Origin: Oscillospiraceae bacterium
GTDB taxonomy: Bacteria > Bacillota > Clostridia > Oscillospirales > Acutalibacteraceae
Length of the DNA stretch: 45,829 nucleotides
Assembly: GCA_015066085.1 (NCBI GenBank)
Contig: SVPA01000011.1
Coordinates: 1 to 45,829, forward strand
Direction: 5' to 3'
Part shown: positions 15,409-24,492 of the stretch, piece after piece
How the letters are laid out: each line of letters starts with the position of its first letter
Numbering within the stretch: the stretch's first letter is position 1
Program-made: the position numbers and the translations under genes
Notes under the pieces: generated by a model
The model's input: only the letters and a program-made list of their open reading frames with translations
Databases searched by the model: none
What the model was told of the DNA's origin: nothing

Positions 15409-17775
15409 ATGAGCGCAAATGATTTTATAACTCTGCGAAAAAGAGTAATTGAAAAAGAATTTTCAAATATGAATAATATGCAGTTAAAGGCTGTAACAAC
15501 GGTTAAAGGACCTCTTCTTGTTCTTGCGGGTGCGGGAAGCGGAAAAACAACCGTCCTTGTCAACCGCATTGCCTATCTGATTAAGTACGGAGACGCCTAT
15601 AACTCTGATAGCGTGCCCGATTTTTTTGAAACAGATGTTGCTGCCGCAAACGATTATTTAAACGGAAAGGCCGACCTCGTTTCTTTTTGGAATATGGCGG
15701 TAGAACCCGCAAAGCCTTGGGAAATTCTTGCAATAACCTTTACCAATAAAGCGGCGGGAGAACTAAAAGATAGAATTGCCCTTCGTTTAGGTAACGATTC
15801 TTCGGGCGTGTGGGCAGGAACCTTTCACTCGGTCTGTGGAAAAATGCTCCGCCGTTTTGCCGACAGGGTAGGCTACACCCCTAATTTTACAATTTATGAT
15901 ACCGACGACCAAAAGCGGCTTGTTAAAGACCTTATAAAACAAAACGGATTTGACGAAAAAATAGTTCCCGTAAAGTCGGTACTTAGTGCCATCTCTTCTG
16001 CAAAGGACAAACTTCAAACCCCCGAAGACTATGCTCAAAATGCGGGTAACGATATCCGTCAGAGAATGATAGCAAAACTCTATTTTCAGTATGAGGAAAG
16101 ACTTGTTTCTTCCGATGCTATGGATTTTGACTCAATGATAGTAAACGCCGTAAAACTTCTTCGTGAAAATGAAGATGTTCTGTCTTACTATGCCGAAAAA
16201 TTCAAGTACATAATGGTCGACGAGTATCAGGATACCAACCATGCTCAATACAAACTCTGTAAACTTCTTGCAAGTGTTCACCGAAATATTTGTGTTGTGG
16301 GAGATGACGACCAGTCTATCTACCGTTTCAGAGGCGCTACTATTGAAAATATTCTCGGTTTCGAGGAAAAATATCCCGATGCAACGGTTATAAAACTTGA
16401 ACAGAATTATCGTTCTACGGGTAATATTCTTAATGCTGCTAATGCCGTTATTGCAAACAATATGGGCAGAAAGGGTAAAAACCTCTGGACAGATATGGGC
16501 GACGGAGAAAAAATTGTTCTTCATACCGCGCCAGACGAAAACGCAGAAGCCCGTTTCGTTGTTGACAAAATTTTAGAAAATGTAAAGGCAGGGGCAAAAT
16601 TCTCTGACCATGCAATTCTCTATCGAACCAATGCCCAGTCAAGTTCAATAGAAAATGTCTTTGCCAGAAGCGGAATTACCTACCGTGTAATCGGCGGACA
16701 CCGCTTCTTTGACCGCAAGGAAATTCGTGATGTGTTAGCGTATTTAAGGCTTATAGATAATAACGCCGACGATATCCGCCTTAAACGAATCATCAACGAG
16801 CCCAAAAGGGGAATAGGCGATACTACAATAAACCACGCCTCTGAAATTGCCTCAATGCTTGGCGTTTCGCTTTATGAGGTGCTCAAAAATGCGGGAGAAT
16901 ACCCCGTGCTCTCAAGAGCAAAGGTAAAAATCGAAGCCTTTTGCGATATGATTGAGCAACTATCCTGTGCCGCAAAAGAACTTTCAATTCACGAACTTTT
17001 TGACCTTGTGCTTGAAAAAACGGGCTATCTTGCCGCCCTTTATGCCGAGGGCAGAGAAGGTCAAGACAGAGCCGAGAACGTTAAGGAACTGGCAACGGGT
17101 ATTATGCAGTATGAAAACGAAAACGAAGAGCCTACCCTTTCGGGTTACCTTGAAGAAATCGCCCTTATAAGCGATATCGACTCCTATGAAGAGGGGGCTG
17201 ATGCCGTTGTGATGATGACGGTTCATTCGGCAAAAGGCCTTGAGTTTAATAAGGTCTTTCTTGTAGGAATGGAAGAGGGGCTTTTCCCCGGCAGTCAAAG
17301 TATCTTTGGTCCGTTAGAAGAAATGGAAGAGGAACGCAGACTTGCCTATGTTGCTATAACCAGAGCCAAGAAGCAACTCTATATTACAAACGCAGGGACC
17401 CGAATGATTTACGGTTCAACCTCACGAAACCGCCCTTCTCGTTTTGTGGGCGAAATTCCGCACACTCTTTGCGAAGAAACCCGGCAGAAACAAATGGGTT
17501 ATGATTGGCAAAAACCGACCACCCCGGTTGCTTCTTCTTCGAAAAATTACAGTTATTCTGATGTCTTCAGCCGACCTCAACCGCCGAAAAAACCTGATGT
17601 TTCGGGTCTTCAGTATTCTGCGGGAACAAGGGTAGAACACTCTACCTTCGGCGAAGGTTTAATAATTAAAGTTACCCCAATGGGTAATGATGCAATGCTT
17701 GAAATTGCCTTTGATACGGTAGGTACGAAAAAGATTATGGCAGGATACGCCCGTCTTAAAGTGCTAAATGATTAA
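15409..17775 (+). CDS. pcrA: UvrD/PcrA-type DNA helicase
   Basis: Superfamily 1 3'-5' helicase of 788 residues for repair and replication-conflict removal. It shows Walker A AGAGSGKTT (40-48), ITFTNKAA, DEYQDTN, GDDDQSIYRFRGA, the QNYRS box and VMMTVHSAKGLEF. A C-terminal Tudor-like domain (about 739-786, GTRVEHSTFGEG) is typical of PcrA. About 40 extra residues (59-102) lie between motifs I and Ia, where Bacillus PcrA has a short loop; I recall similar insertions in Oscillospirales homologues. AAGGA precedes the ATG. Confidence 0.96.
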   Translation: MSANDFITLRKRVIEKEFSNMNNMQLKAVTTVKGPLLVLAGAGSGKTTVLVNRIAYLIKYGDAYNSDSVPDFFETDVAAANDYLNGKADLVSFWNMAVEPAKPWEILAITFTNKAAGELKDRIALRLGNDSSGVWAGTFHSVCGKMLRRFADRVGYTPNFTIYDTDDQKRLVKDLIKQNGFDEKIVPVKSVLSAISSAKDKLQTPEDYAQNAGNDIRQRMIAKLYFQYEERLVSSDAMDFDSMIVNAVKLLRENEDVLSYYAEKFKYIMVDEYQDTNHAQYKLCKLLASVHRNICVVGDDDQSIYRFRGATIENILGFEEKYPDATVIKLEQNYRSTGNILNAANAVIANNMGRKGKNLWTDMGDGEKIVLHTAPDENAEARFVVDKILENVKAGAKFSDHAILYRTNAQSSSIENVFARSGITYRVIGGHRFFDRKEIRDVLAYLRLIDNNADDIRLKRIINEPKRGIGDTTINHASEIASMLGVSLYEVLKNAGEYPVLSRAKVKIEAFCDMIEQLSCAAKELSIHELFDLVLEKTGYLAALYAEGREGQDRAENVKELATGIMQYENENEEPTLSGYLEEIALISDIDSYEEGADAVVMMTVHSAKGLEFNKVFLVGMEEGLFPGSQSIFGPLEEMEEERRLAYVAITRAKKQLYITNAGTRMIYGSTSRNRPSRFVGEIPHTLCEETRQKQMGYDWQKPTTPVASSSKNYSYSDVFSRPQPPKKPDVSGLQYSAGTRVEHSTFGEGLIIKVTPMGNDAMLEIAFDTVGTKKIMAGYARLKVLND

Positions 17776-17784
17776 GGAGAAAAA

Positions 17785-18582
17785 ATGATTCCACAACAAA
17801 TTCCGCGCGGTTCGGTAGTAAAGAGTACCGTCAGAGCCTCCCTTAAAGATAAATATGTTTCGGCGGTTATTGCGGCTTTGTCCCCAATGTTTGCATTTTT
17901 GACCATATACTTTTTAGGCAGTATATGGAATGTGCTGTTTGAGGGCAAATTTGCCTTTCTTTCCCTCGTCTTTTTTGCTGTGTCGGCAATCTTTGTTGTT
18001 TGTCCTATTGTGCTTGGAAGTGTAAAATATTTTTGGATTGTTACCGAGGGAGGAAATCCTAACCCCGCCGAAGTTTTCTGCTATTTCGGAAGTTTTTTTC
18101 GCTATAAAAGAGCAATTAAGACAACCTTACTAATTTGTTTCAGGCTGGGCGCTACCTTCTTTGTCTGCCTTTTGCCGTACTTTATAGTAATGCTTCTTTC
18201 TAACTCCTGGCTTTATCAGTTTTTAGGAACCGAAATTCCTCTTTGGGTTACGGGTCTTGTTGTGCTCGAGTCTTTTTTAAGAATTGCGGGTTTTGCAGTA
18301 GCCCTCTTTTTAAGCCTTAAAGACTATCTTGCCTTGGCGGTTATTGTTATGGATGACGATATGCTCTTGCTTGAGGCCTTTCATATTTCGGCAATGGTTT
18401 CAAGACGCTCATACGCCTCTTTTATAGGACTTGTTTTCTCCCTGCTTTTTTGGATAATAGTTTCGGTGTTTGTGGTTCCTATTATCTACACAGCCCCTTT
18501 AATGCTCGGTTGTTATGCCGTTCATTCAAGATATGCTCTTGTAAATTACAATATGAATCTTGACTACTATAGCAAGGAATAG
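17785..18582 (+). CDS. polytopic membrane protein, unknown (DUF975-like layout)
   Basis: Protein of 265 residues with about six transmembrane helices and a short polar N-terminus. It includes a central segment with three consecutive Asp (VMDDDMLLLEAFHIS) between helices. The overall layout resembles DUF975-type membrane proteins, but I do not recognise a specific motif and assign no function. An AAGGAGA ribosome site lies 10 nt after the pcrA stop, and rlmD starts 4 nt after its own stop, so the three genes are probably cotranscribed. Confidence 0.8.
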   Translation: MIPQQIPRGSVVKSTVRASLKDKYVSAVIAALSPMFAFLTIYFLGSIWNVLFEGKFAFLSLVFFAVSAIFVVCPIVLGSVKYFWIVTEGGNPNPAEVFCYFGSFFRYKRAIKTTLLICFRLGATFFVCLLPYFIVMLLSNSWLYQFLGTEIPLWVTGLVVLESFLRIAGFAVALFLSLKDYLALAVIVMDDDMLLLEAFHISAMVSRRSYASFIGLVFSLLFWIIVSVFVVPIIYTAPLMLGCYAVHSRYALVNYNMNLDYYSKE

Positions 18583-18585
18583 ATT

Positions 18586-19926
18586 ATGCAAAAAAACGAT
18601 ATTATAGAACTTGATATTACCGCAATGTCGTCGGAAGGCTCCGGAATCGGAAGATACGAGGGCCTTGCTGTTTTCGTGCCTATGACGGCTCTCGGCGATA
18701 AACTCAGGGTTAAAATTTTAAAGGTTAAATCAAACTGTGCTTTTGGAAAAATCGAGGAGATAATAACCCCCTCAAATTCAAGGGTAGAGTCTGACTGTGA
18801 GGTTTTTTCAAAATGCGGCGGCTGCGTCTTTCGCCATATTTCATATAGTGAAGAACTAAAAATCAAACAGCAAAGGGTCGAAGATGCGGTAAAGCGTATC
18901 GGCTGTGTAGACAAGCCCTCTAACGAAATTGTTTCAAACTTAAAAATAAACGGTTATCGCAATAAAGCCCAATATCCAATAAGCGCCGACTGCTCGGTAG
19001 GCTTTTTTGCAAACCATTCTCATAGAATAATACCTTGTCAAAACTGCAATCTTCAGCCCGAAGAATTCAGTAAAATTTCTGCGGTTTTAACCGAATGGAT
19101 GAAAAAATCGGGCAATACGCCTTATACCGAAGAAACGGGTAAAGGCCTTATCCGCCATCTGTATATCCGCAAAGCCTTTGCCACCGGGCAAATTATGGTT
19201 TGTCTTGTTATAAACGGCAACTCTTTAAAATACGAAAATGAACTTGTCTTGGCCCTTAAAGAACTGCTCGGCGAAAAACTTAAAACGGTAGTTTTAAATA
19301 TCAATAAAAACAAAACGAACGTAATTTTGTCGGATAAATGCAAGACAATTTTCGGCGACGGATATATTTACGATACCCTGTGTGATACAAAAATCCGAAT
19401 AAATCCGCTTTCTTTTTATCAGGTTAATCGTGATATGGCAGAACTGCTTTACAAAAAGGCAGAAGAATATGTAAACCCAAAAGACAAAACGGTTTTAGAC
19501 CTTTATTGCGGCGCGGGAACAATCGGGCTTTCTATGGCGAAAAAGGCTAAAAAAATAATCGGGGTTGAAATTATTCCCGAAGCCATATCGGACGCAAAGT
19601 TTAACGCTGAAAACAATAATATACAAAACGCCGAGTTTATTTGCGGCGACGCTAAAGAGGCGGCAAATAAACTTGCCCAAAAGGGAATAAAACCCGACGC
19701 TGTCATAGTTGACCCGCCAAGAAAAGGCTGTTCGGCTGAACTTTTAAACATTATCGCAAAGGATTTTTGCCCAAAAACTCTGGTCTATGTTTCCTGTGAC
19801 CCCGCAACCCTCGCCCGTGACATAAAAATTCTGACCGAACTGGGCTATGCTCTTAAAGAATACACCCCGTTTGACCTCTTCCCCCGAACTTCCCATGTCG
19901 AAACGGTAGCCCTTATGACAAGATAA
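18586..19926 (+). CDS. rlmD: 23S rRNA (uracil-C5) methyltransferase, RlmD/RlmCD type
   Basis: SAM-dependent RNA methyltransferase of 446 residues. It has an N-terminal TRAM domain (about 1-57), Fe-S cysteines C71, C77, C80 and C151, a SAM motif LDLYCGAGTIGL (304-315), VDPPRKGC (375-382) and the catalytic nucleophile C404 in VSCDPATLARD. The family makes m5U at 23S rRNA positions 1939 and, in some Firmicutes, 747; which of these applies is not visible. The ribosome site (AAGGAA) lies in the end of the membrane protein gene before it. Confidence 0.95.
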   Translation: MQKNDIIELDITAMSSEGSGIGRYEGLAVFVPMTALGDKLRVKILKVKSNCAFGKIEEIITPSNSRVESDCEVFSKCGGCVFRHISYSEELKIKQQRVEDAVKRIGCVDKPSNEIVSNLKINGYRNKAQYPISADCSVGFFANHSHRIIPCQNCNLQPEEFSKISAVLTEWMKKSGNTPYTEETGKGLIRHLYIRKAFATGQIMVCLVINGNSLKYENELVLALKELLGEKLKTVVLNINKNKTNVILSDKCKTIFGDGYIYDTLCDTKIRINPLSFYQVNRDMAELLYKKAEEYVNPKDKTVLDLYCGAGTIGLSMAKKAKKIIGVEIIPEAISDAKFNAENNNIQNAEFICGDAKEAANKLAQKGIKPDAVIVDPPRKGCSAELLNIIAKDFCPKTLVYVSCDPATLARDIKILTELGYALKEYTPFDLFPRTSHVETVALMTR

Positions 19927-19950
19927 ATTCCTTTTGAAAGGATGATATAA

Positions 19951-21276
19951 ATGAGAAAATTTATTGCAATAATACTTTGCAAAATCCTCCGCATAATCGG
20001 TAAAGCGGTTGGAAAGGGAAGCAGTCTTCCGGGCAAGTTTGCTCTTAAGGTCTGCCCCGATGTTCTTTCCCGTGTAAAACTCCCCGAAAAAATCATTGCG
20101 GTTACGGGAAGTAACGGAAAAACCTCTACCACCGAAATGATAGCCCATATTTTAAAGGAAAACGGACTAAATGTAGTCTATAATGCCGAGGGCTCAAATC
20201 AGATAGAGGGCGTTGCTACCTTTATCCTTTCAAACGCTACTCTTGGCGGAAAAGTTAAGGGAGATGTTCTGCTTATTGAAAGCGACGAAAGATACGCAAA
20301 ATACACCTTTAAACACTTTTCCCCAACCTACTATGTAATTACCAACCTCTACCGAGACCAACTTACCCGAAACGGCCATCCTATGTGGGTTTATAACGCT
20401 GTTAAAGAATCGGTAAAAGAAGAAACAACCCTTATTTTAAATGCTGATGACCCGCTTGTGTCTATGCTCGGTAAAGACCGTGAAAACACCCTTTATTTCG
20501 GTGCGGACAGGCTTTCTTGTGACACAAACGAGTTTGTCGGTGCTTATAACGACCGTGTTTACTGTCCCGTATGTAACGGCCCGATGGAATACTCAACCTA
20601 TCATTTTAATCATATCGGTCACTTTGATTGTGCCGTTTGCGGACATTCCCGTAAAGATACGGATTTTACTTTAACCGATGCCGACCTTGAAAACGGCTTT
20701 ATCGTTCTTGACGGAAAATATAAAATTGATTTGGCTCTTAAATCCCTTTACAATATCTATAATCTTCTTGCCGCCTATTCGGTTGCCTCGGTGCTTAATA
20801 TAAGCGGTGAAAATATCGCAAAGGCAATAAGCAATTATACCCTTAAAAACGGAAGAGTTTTAACCTTTACTTTAGGTCAGCGAAAGGGAACTTTCCTTGT
20901 CGCCAAACATGAAAACAGTATTTCATACGACCTTTCTCTTAAGGTTGCGGCGTCAAGCCCTGACGACTGCGATGTTATGATAATCGTTGATGCGGTCAGC
21001 CGTAAGTATTTTACAAGCGATGTTTCTTGGCTCTATGACATAAATTTTGATATTTTAAACTGTGACAGAGTACGGAATATAATACTTGCAGGAACCTATG
21101 CAAACGACCTTGCTGTCCGTTTTGGCTATACCAATATTGGCGATTATAAAATAAAGGTAACCGAAAGCATTGCCGAGGCGGTAAGTCTTTTAGATAATCA
21201 AAGCAAAGCGGGAATTTATGTAATAACCTGTTTTTCCGACAAGGCTAAATTTTTAGAAAGGGTAAAGGTGGACTAA
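19951..21276 (+). CDS. murT: MurT-type lipid II isoglutaminyl synthase subunit
   Basis: Mur-ligase-like protein of 441 residues. It has the ATP loop GSNGKTS (53-59), a zinc ribbon CPVC/CAVC (C205, C208, C227, C230) inserted in the ligase domain, and the C-terminal MurT domain. With GatD, MurT amidates the alpha-carboxyl of D-Glu in lipid II, giving D-iGln needed for cross-linking. AAAGGATG precedes the ATG. It is followed by gatD after a single base, the standard pairing. The partner lacks its usual catalytic residues, so the ammonia source is uncertain. Confidence 0.94.
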   Translation: MRKFIAIILCKILRIIGKAVGKGSSLPGKFALKVCPDVLSRVKLPEKIIAVTGSNGKTSTTEMIAHILKENGLNVVYNAEGSNQIEGVATFILSNATLGGKVKGDVLLIESDERYAKYTFKHFSPTYYVITNLYRDQLTRNGHPMWVYNAVKESVKEETTLILNADDPLVSMLGKDRENTLYFGADRLSCDTNEFVGAYNDRVYCPVCNGPMEYSTYHFNHIGHFDCAVCGHSRKDTDFTLTDADLENGFIVLDGKYKIDLALKSLYNIYNLLAAYSVASVLNISGENIAKAISNYTLKNGRVLTFTLGQRKGTFLVAKHENSISYDLSLKVAASSPDDCDVMIIVDAVSRKYFTSDVSWLYDINFDILNCDRVRNIILAGTYANDLAVRFGYTNIGDYKIKVTESIAEAVSLLDNQSKAGIYVITCFSDKAKFLERVKVD

Positions 21277-21277
21277 A

Positions 21278-21982
21278 TTGAAAATACTGCATCTGTATCA
21301 CGATTTAATGAATCTTTACGGAGATTATGCGAACATTCTTGCCCTTTGTAAAATCTTTGATACAAACGGTGTTGAATATACCCTTGAGAAAAAGACCTTG
21401 GGCGACGAACTTTCTTTAAATGACTATGATTTTATTTATATAGGTTCGGGAAGTGAGGAAAACCAAAAGGTTGCTCTTTCCCATCTGGCCGAACATAAAG
21501 AGGACCTTAAAAACTATATTGAAAGCGGAAAAACCGCCTTGTTTACGGGCAATTCTTTTGAAATGCTCGGCGAAAAAATCGAGAGTTTTCTGGGCGATTT
21601 TGAAGGGCTTGGTATATTCTCTTTTACTACTAAAGAGCAAAACAAAACCCGAAATACCGCCGACGCAATTTTCGAAACCGAGGACCAAATCCTTGTCGGT
21701 TTTGTAAATAAGTGTTCAAAAATAAGCGGAGTCGAAACCCCGCTTTTTAGTGTAAAAATGGGCCTTTCCAATGATGATACCGACAAAAAAGAGGGTATTG
21801 TTTATAAAAACTTCTACGGAACTCATTTGACAGGGCCGATTCTTGTCAAAAACCCCCGTTTTTTACAGTTCGTTGCCGAAACAATAACGGGCAACAGCCT
21901 TAATAATGACGCCTTTGCCTATGAAAAGGAAGGTTACAGAATAACGCTCAAAAAGTTGGAGGAAAGAAATGGAGCAAAATAG
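21278..21982 (+). CDS. gatD: GatD-like class I amidotransferase subunit, catalytic Cys and His absent
   Basis: Protein of 234 residues aligned with GatD: LNLYGDYANI, IYIGSGSEENQ, EGLGIF and DKKEGIVYKNFYGT match Staphylococcus GatD segments. The nucleophile position (ICGGYQ in GatD) reads FTGNSFE, putting T90 where Cys is expected, and the catalytic His in GTYLHGP is T185 in GTHLTGP. The only cysteines are C24 and C146, outside these motifs. It may be a non-hydrolysing partner of MurT. TTG start with AAAGGTGG upstream; it overlaps nhaC by 14 nt. Confidence 0.85.
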   Translation: MKILHLYHDLMNLYGDYANILALCKIFDTNGVEYTLEKKTLGDELSLNDYDFIYIGSGSEENQKVALSHLAEHKEDLKNYIESGKTALFTGNSFEMLGEKIESFLGDFEGLGIFSFTTKEQNKTRNTADAIFETEDQILVGFVNKCSKISGVETPLFSVKMGLSNDDTDKKEGIVYKNFYGTHLTGPILVKNPRFLQFVAETITGNSLNNDAFAYEKEGYRITLKKLEERNGAK

Positions 21983-23267
21983 TAGGGAGCAAAAGGGCAA
22001 TATTTGGGCGCTTTTGCCGATAGCCACCTTTCTTATCATCTTTTTGGGTTCGGGCATAATTACGGGAGATTTTTACGCAATGCCCGCAATAGTCGCCTTT
22101 TTAATTTCTCTTGCAGTAGGTCTTCTTCAAAACCGAAAACTCAAATTCGACCAAAAGGTTGCCGCAATGGCTAAAGGAGTAGGGGACAGCAATATTATAA
22201 CAATGTGCCTTGTCTTTCTTTGCGCCGGTGCGTTTTCGGGTGTCGTTTCGGCTGCGGGCGGTGTTGAAAGCACGGTAAATTTCGGCCTTTCGGTAATACC
22301 GCCTCGTTTCGCCGTTGCGGGACTTATGGTAATTTCTTGTTTTATCTCGCTTTCTATGGGCACTTCGGTCGGCACTATTACCGCCCTTGCTCCAATAGCG
22401 GTCGGAATAAGCGAAAAGACCGATTTTTCGGTTGCTCTCTGTCTTGGCGCCGTTGTCTGCGGTGCTATGTTCGGAGACAACCTTTCTATGATATCCGATA
22501 CAACTATTGCCGCCGTAAAAACCCAAGGCTGTGAAATGAAGGATAAATTCAGAGAAAACTTTATAATAGTTCTTCCCGCCGCAATTATTTCGGTAGTAAT
22601 CTTCTTTTTGCTGACTTTAGGCGGAGAATATGCCGTAAACAGCGATTTGAGTTATAATCTTTTGCAAGTGCTTCCGTACCTTCTGGTTCTTATCGGGGCA
22701 ATAGTCGGACTTAATGTGTTTATTGTTCTGCTCGGCGGCACTGCCGTTTCGGTTATAGTAGGAATTGCAACCGGTAAAATAGAACCGGGCGGAATTTTCG
22801 GTGCTGTCGGCGACGGTGTTGTGAGCATGTATGATATTACCGTAATTTCTGTAATAGTCGCTTGTCTGTTGGCTCTTGTGCGTCAAAACGGCGGAATTGA
22901 TTTTATACTTAATGTTATAAGAAAAAGGATTAAAACCTCAAAAGGAGCCGAACTTGGGATTGCGGGGCTTTCTCTTCTTGTCGATTGCTGTACTGCCAAC
23001 AACACCGTAGCAATCGTTATTTCGGGTCCAATCGCAAAAGAAATCAGTTCGGACTTTGGCGTGTCAAATCGCCGAAGCGCCTCGCTTCTCGATATTTTCA
23101 GTTCGGTAGGTCAGGGATTAATTCCTTATGGTGCTCAACTTCTTACCGCCGCCGGTGTTGCTCAAATTTCCGCATTTGAGATTATGCCCTATCTTTACTA
23201 TCCCGTGCTAATGGGAATCAGTGCTCTGCTCTTTATTCTGTTTAAAAAACAGGTGACCGCCAAATGA
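21969..23267 (+). CDS. nhaC: NhaC-type Na+/H+ antiporter
   Basis: Membrane protein of 432 residues with about 11-12 helices of the NhaC/ion-transporter superfamily. Conserved stretches include SMGTSVGTITALAPIAVGI, GAMFGDNLSMISDTTIAA and a late DCCTANNTVAIV segment. The family exchanges Na+ for H+ or acids; the exact substrate is inferred only at family level. A GGAGGAAAG ribosome site sits in the end of gatD and the genes overlap by 14 nt, so it appears to belong to the murT transcript. It overlaps azlC by 4 nt. Confidence 0.9.
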   Translation: MEQNSREQKGNIWALLPIATFLIIFLGSGIITGDFYAMPAIVAFLISLAVGLLQNRKLKFDQKVAAMAKGVGDSNIITMCLVFLCAGAFSGVVSAAGGVESTVNFGLSVIPPRFAVAGLMVISCFISLSMGTSVGTITALAPIAVGISEKTDFSVALCLGAVVCGAMFGDNLSMISDTTIAAVKTQGCEMKDKFRENFIIVLPAAIISVVIFFLLTLGGEYAVNSDLSYNLLQVLPYLLVLIGAIVGLNVFIVLLGGTAVSVIVGIATGKIEPGGIFGAVGDGVVSMYDITVISVIVACLLALVRQNGGIDFILNVIRKRIKTSKGAELGIAGLSLLVDCCTANNTVAIVISGPIAKEISSDFGVSNRRSASLLDIFSSVGQGLIPYGAQLLTAAGVAQISAFEIMPYLYYPVLMGISALLFILFKKQVTAK

Positions 23268-23995
23268 AAACTGTAAGTAATTTCTTAAAGGGCTTTTTGG
23301 ACGGTTTGCCGATTGGTATAGGCTATCTTTCGGTTTCTTTTGCCTTTGGAATAATGGCTGTAGGAAGCGGACTGTCGCCTTTAGAGGCTCTTCTAATCTC
23401 AATGACCAACCTGACTTCCGCAGGACAACTTGCTGCTGTGCCTATAATAGCGTCGGGCGGGAGTTTTGTCGAACTTGCCATGACCCAACTTATAATCAAT
23501 TCAAGATACGCCCTAATGTCAGTAGCCCTCTCTCAAAAACTTGATAAAAAGGTAAAACTGTGGCATCGGTTTTTAATCGCCTTCGGTAACACCGACGAAA
23601 TTTTTGCCGTTTCAATGGGCAAAAAGGGAAGTGTCGGGAAAACCTACTTTTTCGGGCTTATGCTTTCGCCTTGGCTCGGCTGGAGTCTTGGTACTATTCT
23701 CGGCGCCCTTGCGGGTTCGGCTTTACCGGACATTATAACCTCTTCGCTTAATATTGCTATCTACGCTATGCTTATTTCAATATTCGTGCCTAAAGCCAAA
23801 AACCATCTGCCGACCGCCCTTTGTGTAATAACTGCGGTAGCAATAAGTTGTGCCTTTAACTTTCTGCCTTTTCTTGCCGAATTTTCTTCGCAGTACGGCG
23901 GATTTGTCATAATAATCTGTGCCGTTGTTTCAAGTGCAGTTTTTGCGGTTTTGTTCCCCGTAAAAGAAGAGGAGGGAAAAGCCGATGAATGTTAG
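23264..23995 (+). CDS. azlC: AzlC family amino acid exporter, large subunit
   Basis: Membrane protein of 243 residues of the AzlC/YgaZ family. The opening GFLDGLPIGIGYLSVSFAFG, MTNLTSAGQLAAV and ELAMTQLIINSRYALMS are typical. With a small AzlD/YgaH subunit it exports branched-chain amino acids. The ATG overlaps the nhaC stop and its own end overlaps azlD by 11 nt, so the pair is translationally coupled. No regulator gene (azlB/Lrp type) lies beside it. Confidence 0.95.
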   Translation: MKTVSNFLKGFLDGLPIGIGYLSVSFAFGIMAVGSGLSPLEALLISMTNLTSAGQLAAVPIIASGGSFVELAMTQLIINSRYALMSVALSQKLDKKVKLWHRFLIAFGNTDEIFAVSMGKKGSVGKTYFFGLMLSPWLGWSLGTILGALAGSALPDIITSSLNIAIYAMLISIFVPKAKNHLPTALCVITAVAISCAFNFLPFLAEFSSQYGGFVIIICAVVSSAVFAVLFPVKEEEGKADEC

Positions 23996-24308
23996 AGCAG
24001 AAGTTCTTATCTATATTATAGTTATGGCGTTGGTTACCTATCTTGTGAGAATGCTTCCAATGGTGCTTATAAGGGAAAAGATTAAAAACCGCTTTATAAT
24101 TTCTTTTCTTTACTATGTGCCTTACGCCGTCCTTTCCGCAATGGTAATTCCTACAATCTTCTTTGCTTCGGGAAGTCTTGTTTCCGCTATTGTCGGTTTT
24201 TTGGTTGCAACCCTGCTTTCTCTTTTCGGCAGAGGTCTTGTAACCGTAGCAAGTCTTTCCTGCGTGTCGGTATTTCTGACCGAACTTTTACTTAAATATT
24301 TAGGTTAA
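23985..24308 (+). CDS. azlD: AzlD family amino acid exporter, small subunit
   Basis: Membrane protein of 107 residues with four helices, matching Azl[14 protein letters not shown] near the N-terminus and [21 protein letters not shown] centrally. It partners AzlC. A GGAGGGAAAAG ribosome site lies inside azlC. No clear terminator follows before the pfl promoter 18 bp downstream. Confidence 0.94.
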   Translation: MNVRAEVLIYIIVMALVTYLVRMLPMVLIREKIKNRFIISFLYYVPYAVLSAMVIPTIFFASGSLVSAIVGFLVATLLSLFGRGLVTVASLSCVSVFLTELLLKYLG

Positions 24309-24325
24309 TTATACTTTTATACCAA

Positions 24326-24354
24326 TTGACAAACTAAAATTTAGGGTGTATAAT
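24326..24354 (+). promoter_or_regulatory. consensus promoter of the pfl operon
   Basis: TTGACA (-35, 24326-24331), 17 nt, TATAAT (-10, 24349-24354): both hexamers match the SigA consensus exactly. The transcript starts just before the riboswitch, so output is probably set by the RNA switch. Confidence 0.9.
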
Positions 24355-24361
24355 AAATACA

Positions 24362-24468
24362 GACTTTACATGACTGACGGATTTGCGGAACAACCGCAAG
24401 GGAGTGTAAGGTTCTTTATGCCGACCGTCTGGGCAATCAGTTTATACTGGTTGCCCTTTTCTGTTTTT
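24362..24468 (+). promoter_or_regulatory. ZTP/ZMP (pfl-motif) riboswitch with terminator platform
   Basis: The 5' half contains a TGACTGACGG segment, a GCGG/CCGC hairpin and GGGAGTG. The 3' half contains the family signature CCGACCGTCTGGGCA (24421-24435; consensus CCGACCGCCUGGGCA). The GGGCA is also the left arm of a terminator stem (24431-24440 with 24447-24456, one G-U pair) followed by a T-rich tail, as in known ZTP switches. High ZTP/ZMP, which signals low 10-formyl-THF, should block the terminator and turn on pyruvate formate-lyase, a formate source for folate. Confidence 0.92.
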
Positions 24469-24492
24469 AGGACAACCAAACAGGAGGTAAAA

